Shown in pieces: positions 1 to 6,403 of a stretch of 6,833 nt of DNA. The stretch is from contig JAHJDU010000254.1 of the NCBI GenBank assembly GCA_018812385.1, positions 1 through 6,833 on the forward strand, read 5' to 3'. A model generated the notes under the pieces. That model was not told the DNA's origin. It was given only the letters and a program-made list of their open reading frames with translations, and searched no databases. A program made the position numbers and the translations under genes. Origin of the DNA: Pseudomonadota bacterium. GTDB lineage: Bacteria; Desulfobacterota; Desulfobacteria; Desulfobacterales; Desulfobacteraceae. The first letter of the stretch is position 1. Every line of letters starts with the position of its first letter.

Positions 1-803
1 TGATCAAAGCCTCCCGGAAGCAGGAGGCAACATAAAAAACCCAGTATAGAGGATATGCAGACAATCAGGAAAATGGATGAGACGCCTTTTAAGACAGCTT
101 CTTGAAGAACCTGCCTTGCACTCTGGGTTATCATGGCTGTAAATTCAGGTTTAAACAGATTCTCCATGCTCTCACGAAGCTGGGCTAAAAGTTGCGGGTT
201 CAATACATGGGATGTCTCTTCCAGGCGGTTTAAGAGTCCTGAAGTGGCAAGCCCTCCACAAATCCCAACACCAATGGTTCCACCAAATGTCCGGGAAAAT
301 TGATGGAATGAGGTTGCCACACCAAGGTCTTTTTTTGACAGGCTTTCCTGGACCAGAATCAGAGTGGAAAGGGTAATAAATCCCATACCAAGTCCCACCA
401 CCTGAAATACGATAAAACTTTGAACCATGGTTGTTGTAAGGTTAAATCCAAGGGTCAACGCACTGCCGATTACCATAAGCAAACCTCCGGCCAGGGCTGC
501 TGTTTTAGCTCCGACCCTGTCCATGATTCTGCCCAAGACCAAAGCCCCCAAAGACCAGCCAAGGCTCAATGAAAGCATGGCCCAACCCACCTGCATAGGG
601 GTTTGTTCCAATGCCACCTGAAGAAACAGCGGCGCATAGGCAAACAAAGCAAAAATGGAAAAACTGCTGAAAAATGTGGCAAGATTACCATTAGCAAACC
701 GTTTATGCTTAAAAAATCTAAGATCAAGGATGGGATCTTTTGCCCGCTTTTCAGCCAGGTAAAACCCTATGTATACTGGAACAAGGCTTGAGATCAAGAA
801 CTT
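1..803 (-). pseudogene. DHA2-type MFS drug exporter, 5'-truncated C-terminal half
   Basis: The minus frame is open from 803 to the left window edge (267 codons) but has no plausible start; an in-frame TAA lies at 804-806. The translation reads like the second half of a 14-TM EmrB/QacA-type proton-driven multidrug exporter. In order it shows the cytoplasmic linker (AEKRAKDPILDLRFFKHKRF), helices around PLFLQVALEQTPMQVGW, an MFS loop motif (GRIMDRVGAK), QVVGLGMGF, then SRTFGGTIGVGI, an amphipathic stretch, and a last helix (IFLIVCISSILGF) at the window edge. Compared with about 510 residues for EmrB, roughly the first 240 are missing. They are replaced at about 790-810 by the tail of an unrelated oxidoreductase on the other strand. 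The surviving frame has no internal stop, so the truncation looks fairly recent. An assembly join cannot be excluded. The family call is firm; loss of function is inferred from the missing start and N-terminal helices. Confidence 0.8.
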
Positions 804-810
804 TTATGGA

Positions 811-999
811 CATCCTGATACCATGAAGGTTCACTGCATGGAAAATCTGCGCGTTGTGGATGCCTCTGTCATGCCCTATGTGACCAACGGTAATATCTAT
901 GCCCCGGTCATGATGGTGGCGTAAAAAGCCTGTGACCTCATCCTGGGCAATACTCCGGAGCCACCTTCAAAGGCAGTATTCTACCGGCACAAAGCCTGA
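811..999 (+). pseudogene. GMC oxidoreductase C-terminal remnant with internal stop
   Basis: In the plus frame this translates to the typical C-terminal end of FAD-dependent GMC oxidoreductases (choline dehydrogenase/BetA-like): MENLRVVDASVMP, then the conserved GN segment (TNGNIYAPVMMVA), then KACDLILGNTPEPP and a short FYRHKA tail ending in TGA at 997-999. In intact relatives the middle reads ..VAEKA..; here the Glu codon is TAA (922-924), a nonsense change, since both flanks remain recognisable in the same frame. The FAD-binding Rossmann part and the catalytic His are absent, because recognisable homology begins only at about 811. The fragment meets the truncated MFS gene head to head, as expected if one deletion removed the 5' ends and shared promoter region of two divergent genes. 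It converges on the EamA gene with an 18-base gap. The frame is open back to an ATG at 769, but the intervening codons do not look like GMC sequence. Confidence 0.82.
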
Positions 1000-1018
1000 A
1001 AAACAGAGGAAGATTTTG

Positions 1019-1921
1019 CTAAGGGGTTCGTTGTCCCAGTTTACCCAATGCAAGGCCAGATCCTACAATGAGCAATGCACCAGCAAAGAAACGCCAGGTG
1101 GCCGGATCATTAAGAAACATAATGCCCACAATAGCTGTAAAAACAGTTTCACTGGACATGTAGACCGAGCCCTCCCAGCCCTTACAGAAGAAAAATCCCT
1201 GGTTCATGAGAAGTTGTGCTCCCAGGGATGTAAAAACAATTCCTAAAATCATGGCCCATTCCAGAGCAGAAGAAGGACTGATGGGATTCATGATAAAAGC
1301 AGGCAGGGTGAGTAAGGTTCCCATGGTGCAGAAATAAAGATAAATGATGACCGGGCCGTTCTTAGCTCTCAGGGATCGTACCAAAGTGACGGTAACTCCG
1401 GCAAACAAGGCGCCAATTACGGCCATGATCTGACCATAGGTATTGCCCGTGAAATTGAAGTCAAAGAGAACGGCAATTCCGGCAACTATCAGGGCAACAC
1501 ATCCCATTTGACAAATGTTTATGGTTTCTCTGTAGAGAAGGAATCCGAACAGGCCTGCAAATACGGGATAGGAGTAAAACAACACACAGGCCGTTGATAT
1601 CGGGAGAATCCGTAAAGAAGTAATAACGCAGAAAAAGGCAATGGAACCGACACATCCCCTAAGGATCAGCAATGGAATATTATGGCCTGAAAAAGGGTTG
1701 CGCAGGGTGCCCTGCCCGGGAAAACCTGCTGATATCACCAAGACCGTCAATCCGCCGAAAAATCGAATAAATCCAAACTGCCAGACAGTATAGTTATCCG
1801 GCATGAGCTTGACCAGGACACTCATGATGGTGAACAGAAAGGCTGCCAAAAGCATGAGAACCAGTCCGGCAACCCGGGGTTCCATATTAATTATCCGCAA
1901 TCTGGCAGGTAGTAGTATCAT
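1019..1921 (-). CDS. EamA/DMT-superfamily 10-TM transporter
   Basis: This 300-residue inner-membrane protein has ten hydrophobic segments (approximately residues 18-38, 47-65, 82-101, 108-129, 137-153, 162-180, 189-208, 222-242, 252-270, 276-292). They are arranged as two EamA repeats, each ending in the family's E-x-hydrophobic turn (LLYRETI in repeat 1; FLNDPATW replaces it in repeat 2). The hallmark region RGCVGSIAFF..SLRILPIS..VLFYSYPVF is very typical of the drug/metabolite transporter family, whose members mostly export amino acids or other small metabolites. The substrate cannot be read from sequence. Start choice: the frame extends up to a GTG at 1972 without a ribosome site, whereas the ATG at 1921 has AAGGAA six bases upstream. 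An internal ATG at 1885 sits just before TM1 but has a poorer site. The gene lies 110 bases downstream of argA on the same strand with no obvious terminator between, so co-transcription is possible. Confidence 0.85.
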   Translation of the reverse strand: MILLPARLRIINMEPRVAGLVLMLLAAFLFTIMSVLVKLMPDNYTVWQFGFIRFFGGLTVLVISAGFPGQGTLRNPFSGHNIPLLILRGCVGSIAFFCVITSLRILPISTACVLFYSYPVFAGLFGFLLYRETINICQMGCVALIVAGIAVLFDFNFTGNTYGQIMAVIGALFAGVTVTLVRSLRAKNGPVIIYLYFCTMGTLLTLPAFIMNPISPSSALEWAMILGIVFTSLGAQLLMNQGFFFCKGWEGSVYMSSETVFTAIVGIMFLNDPATWRFFAGALLIVGSGLALGKLGQRTP

Positions 1922-1926
1922 GTGCT

Positions 1927-1932
1927 TTCCTT
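1927..1932 (-). promoter_or_regulatory. Ribosome binding site deciding the EamA start
   Basis: On the minus strand AAGGAA lies six bases before the ATG at 1919-1921. Neither the upstream GTG (1972) nor the downstream ATG (1885) has a comparable site, so this favours a 300-residue product. Confidence 0.6.
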
Positions 1933-2031
1933 GTTTCCCGGCAAAGAAATTGAGAAAAACTCTGTTTAGCACTGACAGGAAAAAAGAACAAGATTAAATT
2001 GGCTGGGTGATAGTTCTTTTTCAAGGTAACA

Positions 2032-3390
2032 CTAAAGTTTCAGGAGCAACACCCTTGAGTTTCGTTTGGGGTTGTATCTTCCCTGCAGGGGGGCGGGAAG
2101 ATCCGATGGGCTGGCCCAGACAAATCCGAATTCAAAAAACCAGTCTGCAGCCTGTGTGGTCAGAAGAAAAAGGGTTTGTATTTGCTTTTTCCGGGCGGTT
2201 TGGATGAGATATTGCATAAGTCCCCGGCCAATGCCTTTGGATTTGTAGGTATCACTCACAGCAACGGCACCGATTTCACCCCAGCCGTCACCCAATTCGT
2301 AAAGGGCACCACATCCGTATACAGAGTGGTCTACTGCATAGATATGGTAGGCATGGATTTTATTCTGAATGTCTGATACCGTTCGCATGACCAGGTTGCC
2401 TTTTTTTATATATCCATCCATGAGGTGGAGGATTTCAGGGACATCCTCAAGGGTGGCCTGACGGATATGGGCATACTGGTTGCCGTAGATCAATGTGCCG
2501 CCGCCGATACTGGAAAAAACTTCCTGAAGCAGCCGTCCCTCACGTCTGCCGTCAATGATATGAACCCGTTTGACCCCTTGGGGTTGGTCAATCACTGCCT
2601 TTGAATAAGCCAGCAATGTCTGGTTTTCAAAACTTAAGCGATCCTTGTTTTGGCATAGCATGAAATCCACATGGCTGATATCCATGTTGGAAAAAATTTT
2701 CCCGTTGGGGTGGACCTGACTTCCTGGTGGGAGTTCAAGACCCTTGGTGGGAATGGCATCCTGGGCCCGGATAAAAAAGAGTTTTTCAATGTCCATGTCC
2801 AGGCAGATCTGCCGGGCAATTTGGTCTGTATTTAAATTATAGCAATCTCCTGTGGCATTCATTCCGATATTGTAAATTACCGGGATAAAGTCCTGGTCCA
2901 GAAGTTTATGAACAATACGGGTTTGAATTTTTTCCACATGACCCGTGTATTGGTAATCCAATCCATCATATACCCCCAGGGATCTTGCCCGGATCCAGTT
3001 CCCCATAATACCCTGGGCATTGCCTGCGGCCAGGTGGGAAATAACAGTCTGGGCCACTTCCATGGCTGCCAGCTTGACATGGGCCATCGCCGACGGTGTG
3101 GTAATCCGGATGCCATTGACAATCCGTGTATGGAGTTTTGCTTTGGCCAGATATTTTTCAATGGTTGCCCGGGTGCCTGTCACGATGATCAGATGGATGC
3201 CGATGTCTTGCAATTGTACAATGTCTTTCATGAGCAGGGGGAAAAAGGGATGGTCAATGAGGGTATCTTCTATTTTCAGCACAAAGGTTTTGCCCTTGTA
3301 CTGGCGTATATAGTCAAAGACCTCCCGGATGGTGTTAACACTGGCCCGGACGGCATATCGTTGTGGCAATTGAATATCCATGCCCGGCAT
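2032..3390 (-). CDS. argA: N-acetylglutamate synthase (ArgA type, AAK + GNAT)
   Basis: This cytoplasmic enzyme transfers acetyl from acetyl-CoA to L-glutamate, the committed step of arginine synthesis. It is 452 residues from the ATG at 3390, close to E. coli ArgA (443), and colinear with it from remembered sequence. The amino-acid-kinase-like domain spans about 20-275 (YKGKTFVLKI, GIHLIIVTGTR, SLGVYDGLDYQYTG, then NATGDCYNL and an IEKL segment). The GNAT domain spans about 306-450 (HIRQAT, CGALYEL, GEIGAVAVSDTYKSKGIGRG, LFLLTTQAADWFFEFGF). In the acetyl-CoA loop, Lys383 replaces the usual Arg/Gln, with G386 and G388 kept. In ArgA the kinase fold is catalytically inert and carries the arginine feedback site. 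Here it lacks the kinase glycine loop (KIED instead of a GG pair), as expected for a regulatory domain. The frame extends upstream to a TTG at 3492, but homology begins after 3381. ATG 3390 has AGG four bases upstream; ATG 3381 (449 aa) is the alternative. No other arginine gene is in view. Confidence 0.9.
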   Translation of the reverse strand: MPGMDIQLPQRYAVRASVNTIREVFDYIRQYKGKTFVLKIEDTLIDHPFFPLLMKDIVQLQDIGIHLIIVTGTRATIEKYLAKAKLHTRIVNGIRITTPSAMAHVKLAAMEVAQTVISHLAAGNAQGIMGNWIRARSLGVYDGLDYQYTGHVEKIQTRIVHKLLDQDFIPVIYNIGMNATGDCYNLNTDQIARQICLDMDIEKLFFIRAQDAIPTKGLELPPGSQVHPNGKIFSNMDISHVDFMLCQNKDRLSFENQTLLAYSKAVIDQPQGVKRVHIIDGRREGRLLQEVFSSIGGGTLIYGNQYAHIRQATLEDVPEILHLMDGYIKKGNLVMRTVSDIQNKIHAYHIYAVDHSVYGCGALYELGDGWGEIGAVAVSDTYKSKGIGRGLMQYLIQTARKKQIQTLFLLTTQAADWFFEFGFVWASPSDLPAPLQGRYNPKRNSRVLLLKL

Positions 3391-3561
3391 TTTACCTGTA
3401 AATGCCCTGTTTTTCAATGTTTTATATGCGGTTTTTACAAACCCATGGCCGAAAGCCCAGTAGAAACCATATCCGGACAAAAGCGCTTGCAAGGCTTGAA
3501 CCGGTATATGACAAGGTTTTTCACGATGAATTCATGGACTTGCCTTAAAATTGCCGGACTG

Positions 3562-3590
3562 ATAATCTTATGCTCAAATGTAAACATCAA
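3562..3590 (-). promoter_or_regulatory. Candidate promoter for argA
   Basis: On the minus strand TTGATG (3590-3585), a 17-base spacer and GATTAT (3567-3562) match four of six consensus bases at each box. It would give a leader of roughly 165 bases before the ATG at 3390, which is long. The match is modest and comes from inspection only. Confidence 0.25.
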
Positions 3591-3621
3591 GATTGTTCGT
3601 TTGTTTTGCGCCCCGACAAAA

Positions 3622-3650
3622 TTGACAATATTATTAATTTTTAGTATGCA
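3622..3650 (+). promoter_or_regulatory. Candidate promoter for the larA-glycerate kinase operon
   Basis: A perfect -35 box TTGACA (3622-3627) is followed by a 17-base AT-rich spacer and TATGCA (3645-3650), a weak -10. Transcription would begin near 3657, leaving a leader of about 60 bases. A small inverted repeat (ATAAG, four bases, CTTAT; 3663-3676) lies just after the predicted start and could be an operator or a weak hairpin; it is too short to be sure. Confidence 0.45.
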
Positions 3651-3717
3651 CCAGGCTGGAAAATAAGCTATCTTATGGGCACCTTGAAAAGGAAACAAAA
3701 AAAATAGGACTTATATA

Positions 3718-5010
3718 ATGGATATTTCTTTAAACTACGGCAAAACCAGTCTTGGAGTCAGTCTTGATAAGGACTGGGAAGTAAAAGTAATTGAAAACCA
3801 GAATATGCCTGTTATTGATGACCCTTTGGCTGCCATATCAAAGGCCTTTTCCAAAGGAGATGAATCAGGATCACTGGAAGAGGTGGCAAAAGGAAAATCT
3901 TCTGCCTGCATATTAATTTGTGATGTTACCAGGCCTGTTCCCAATGGGCTTATACTTCCGCAACTAGTTGAAAGACTGATAAAAGCAGGAATTAAAAAAG
4001 ATTGCATCAATGTGCTTGTTGCCACTGGTCTGCACAGGCCAAATATTGGAGACGAACTTTTAGAAATTGTGGGCAGTAAAAAAGTCCTTGAAACGGTGAG
4101 GGTGGAAAACCACTATGCAAGGAAAGACGAAGATCATGTCTTCCTGTGCACTTCAAAATCCGGTCTTGCCATAAAAATCGACAGGCGTTTTGCCATGGCT
4201 GATCTCAAAATCGTAGTAGGACTTGTGGAACCCCATTTCATGGCAGGCTATTCAGGGGGAAGAAAGCTTGTTATCCCCGGGGTAGCCCACCATCAAACCA
4301 TTACAGGATTTCATACTGCAAAATTTCTTGAGCATCCTTGCTCAAGAACCTGCAATCTTAAAGAAAATATTTTCCATGAATTCCAGCTTGAGGGCATAAG
4401 ACAATTATCCAATCTTTTTGCAGTTAATGTTGTTATTGATGAAAAAAGAAATCTTTCCTTTGTAAATTTTGGTGATATTGAAAAAAGCCATGCCAGGGCA
4501 ATCCAATATTTGAAACAATATGCAGAAATTAAAATTTCAGAAAAATTTTCTACAATTCTCACAAGCGCCGGGGGATATCCTTTGGATAAAACCTATTACC
4601 AGACTGTAAAAGCAATGGTTACTGCCCTGGATATACTTGAGCCAGGCGGAGATATCATTGTTGTATCAGAATGTTCCGAAGGCATGGGATCAGATGAGTA
4701 TTTAACTGCCCAGAAACTTTTATTCAAATTTGGGAAAGAATCATTTCTTGAAAAATTAAAATCACGGGAATATGCTGAGATTGATGAATGGCAGACTGAA
4801 ATGCAGTTAAAACCCATGCGTATCGGAAACATCCATTTGTTTGCCCCAAAACTTTTAGAAAAATATAGAAAATATACCTATGTAAATAATATTTTTGATT
4901 TAAATAAAATGCTTTGTGAATCCATTAAAAGATCAGGCAATAAGAAAATAGCAGTTATCCCTGAAGGGCCTTATGTAATACCGATTTATGAAAAAGAAAA
5001 GGAGAAGTAG
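3718..5010 (+). CDS. larA: LarA-superfamily Ni-pincer 2-hydroxyacid racemase/epimerase
   Basis: This 430-residue protein has the length and domain plan of lactate racemase LarA (DUF2088 N-terminal domain to about 275, C-terminal domain after it). LarA racemises 2-hydroxyacids by hydride transfer, using a nickel-pincer nucleotide bound covalently to a lysine. Residues matching the L. plantarum LarA set (D72, R75, H108, H174, K184, H200) are all visible: D69 and R72 in CDVTRPVPN, H106 in ATGLHRPN, H173 and K183 in EPHFMAGYSGGRKLVIPG, and H199 in TGFH. An active, cofactor-loaded enzyme is therefore expected. C-terminal landmarks are SAGGYPLD (283-290), EGMGS (321-325) and AVIPEGPYVIP near the end. 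The start has AGGA eight bases upstream of ATG 3718. Superfamily members act on lactate, malate, phenyllactate, 2-hydroxyglutarate or gluconate, so the family does not fix the substrate. The directly abutting glycerate kinase makes glycerate the leading guess. Cofactor genes larB, larC and larE are not in the window. Confidence 0.88.
   Translation: MDISLNYGKTSLGVSLDKDWEVKVIENQNMPVIDDPLAAISKAFSKGDESGSLEEVAKGKSSACILICDVTRPVPNGLILPQLVERLIKAGIKKDCINVLVATGLHRPNIGDELLEIVGSKKVLETVRVENHYARKDEDHVFLCTSKSGLAIKIDRRFAMADLKIVVGLVEPHFMAGYSGGRKLVIPGVAHHQTITGFHTAKFLEHPCSRTCNLKENIFHEFQLEGIRQLSNLFAVNVVIDEKRNLSFVNFGDIEKSHARAIQYLKQYAEIKISEKFSTILTSAGGYPLDKTYYQTVKAMVTALDILEPGGDIIVVSECSEGMGSDEYLTAQKLLFKFGKESFLEKLKSREYAEIDEWQTEMQLKPMRIGNIHLFAPKLLEKYRKYTYVNNIFDLNKMLCESIKRSGNKKIAVIPEGPYVIPIYEKEKEK
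4999..5004 (+). promoter_or_regulatory. Ribosome binding site for glycerate kinase inside larA
   Basis: AAGGAG lies within the last codons of larA, six bases before the kinase ATG at 5011. The larA stop TAG (5008-5010) directly abuts that ATG, so translation of the two genes is probably coupled. Confidence 0.75.
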
Positions 5011-6363
5011 ATGCCTACTCAACAAGAAAAATATTGTGATCTTTTAGATATCAGAAAAGATGCCAGAGATATTTTCCATGCCGGTCTTTTATCGGCAGAT
5101 CCTGCCATTGCAATCAACAGCCATCTAAAACTTTGTAAAAATATACTTATAGTGGCAGATACCACATTTGATCTTGCAGAGTTTGAAGAAATCCTGGTTA
5201 TTGGAGCTGGCAAAGCCTGTGCTGCCATGGCAAAAGAACTTGAAAATATTCTGGGTTCAAGAATAACCCGGGGAAGTATTAATGTAAAATATGATCACAT
5301 TGCAAGTCTTAAAACCATTGAACTGGTTGAAGCAGGCCACCCCATTCCCGATGAAAATGGAAGGATTGGGGCAGAAAAACTTTTTGACATGGCAACAAAT
5401 GCCCATGAAAAAACCCTGATATTCTGCCTTATTTCAGGTGGCGGGTCTGCACTGTCACCTTTACCATGTGATGGCATCTCCCTGGCTGAAAAACAGGAAA
5501 CAACAAAAATCCTGCTTTCCTGCGGCGCTAGAATTCATGAAATAAATACCATCCGCAAACATCTTTCCCTTATTAAGGGCGGAGGTCTTGCAAAAGCTGC
5601 TTATCCTGCAACTATAATTTCTTTGATCCTGTCAGATGTTGTGGGTGATGATCTTGATATCATAGCTTCAGGCCTTACAGTTCCCGACACGGGCACTTTT
5701 GAAGATTGTAAAAATATCATAGAATCATATAATATTTCCTTAAAACTACCCAAAAATGTCCTGAATCATATTAATAAAGGATGTAACGGTGAAATTCCTG
5801 AAACCCCCAAGCCTGATGATCCATATTTTAAAAAAGTTAAGAACCTGATAATCGGGAATAATTTTAATACACTCATCGCTGCCAGAGCCAAAGCTGAATC
5901 CCTGGGATATAACACAATAATTTTATCTTCTTTGATTGAGGGAGAGACAAAGGATATTGCAAAGATGCACGCAGCCATAGCAAAGGAAGTCCTTAAAACA
6001 GGTAATCCTGTATCATTGCCCGGATGCATTATTTCAGGAGGGGAAACAATAGTAACCATGGATCATCATGGGCTTGGAGGACGAAATCAGGAATTTGTAC
6101 TGGCATCTGCCATTGAGATTGCAGAAGAAAACAACATTGTTGTTCTTTCTGCTGGAACAGATGGTACGGACGGCCCAACAGATGCAGCAGGGGCAATTGC
6201 AGATGGCAACACCCTTGAAAAAGCCATGGCTCTTGGAATCTCTGCAAAACAATATTTAACGGCCCATGATTCTTATAATTTTTTTAAGAAGATAGATGAT
6301 CTCATCATAACCGGTCCCACCAATACAAATGTCATGGATCTAAGAATATTTCTCATAAAATAA
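5011..6363 (+). CDS. gckA: Glycerate 2-kinase, MOFRL/GckA family (DUF4147 + MOFRL)
   Basis: This cytoplasmic kinase of 450 residues has the family's usual length. It phosphorylates glycerate, usually giving 2-phosphoglycerate, with ATP. The N-terminal DUF4147 part shows GAGKA (65-69, with Lys68 matching the conserved active-site lysine), EAGHPIPDENG (107-117), SGGGSAL (142-148), RKHLSLIKGGGLA (182-194) and LSDVVGDD (207-214). The C-terminal MOFRL part shows IISGGET (340-346), GLGGRNQEFVLA (354-365), GTDGTDGPTDAAGA (382-395) and GPTNTNVMDL at the end. All blocks are present, so the enzyme should be active. Some relatives are labelled hydroxypyruvate reductase (TtuD), generally regarded as a misannotation of this fold. 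It directly follows larA with coupled translation, suggesting that one enzyme supplies the hydroxyacid isomer the other phosphorylates for entry into lower glycolysis. No clear terminator hairpin follows the TAA. AT content is high, like larA. Confidence 0.92.
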   Translation: MPTQQEKYCDLLDIRKDARDIFHAGLLSADPAIAINSHLKLCKNILIVADTTFDLAEFEEILVIGAGKACAAMAKELENILGSRITRGSINVKYDHIASLKTIELVEAGHPIPDENGRIGAEKLFDMATNAHEKTLIFCLISGGGSALSPLPCDGISLAEKQETTKILLSCGARIHEINTIRKHLSLIKGGGLAKAAYPATIISLILSDVVGDDLDIIASGLTVPDTGTFEDCKNIIESYNISLKLPKNVLNHINKGCNGEIPETPKPDDPYFKKVKNLIIGNNFNTLIAARAKAESLGYNTIILSSLIEGETKDIAKMHAAIAKEVLKTGNPVSLPGCIISGGETIVTMDHHGLGGRNQEFVLASAIEIAEENNIVVLSAGTDGTDGPTDAAGAIADGNTLEKAMALGISAKQYLTAHDSYNFFKKIDDLIITGPTNTNVMDLRIFLIK

Positions 6364-6403
6364 TCTTAAATCGAGTCGCTAAATGTTAGGACTGATCATT
6401 TCT

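Larger units (their letters stand above)
3391..3717. other. Divergent regulatory region between argA and larA
   Basis: This non-coding stretch separates two divergently transcribed units and holds candidate promoters for both. Near 3481-3498 it has overlapping short palindromes (AAGCGCTT, CTTGCAAG and CAAG-G-CTTG) within what would be the argA leader. These could bind a regulator, but no known arginine-repressor (ARG box) pattern is evident by eye. Open frames across it on either strand are shadows with no family resemblance. Confidence 0.5.

Noticed and set aside
427..791. Two short plus-strand open frames opposite the MFS remnant
   Set aside because: The minus strand gives a clear MFS protein across the same bases; these frames are shadows.
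932..1246. 104-codon plus-strand open frame at the GMC/EamA border
   Set aside because: It begins inside the GMC remnant and runs antisense into the EamA gene; the translation is low in recognisable structure.
1922..1972. N-terminal extension of the EamA protein from a GTG at 1972
   Set aside because: There is no ribosome site before the GTG, while the ATG at 1921 has AAGGAA at good spacing and gives the family's usual length.
3391..3492. N-terminal extension of ArgA from a TTG at 3492
   Set aside because: The extra 34 residues lie before the point where ArgA similarity begins, and TTG without a good ribosome site is unlikely when ATGs at 3390 and 3381 fit the family length.
2908..3666. 252-codon plus-strand open frame
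   Set aside because: It lies antisense across most of the ArgA kinase-like domain, shows no family motif, and is rich in Cys/His as expected of a complementary-frame shadow.
3435..3698. 87-codon minus-strand frame upstream of argA
   Set aside because: It overlaps the argA leader and the divergent promoter region and resembles no known family. Its ATG does follow the purine-poor 3700 region without a clear ribosome site.
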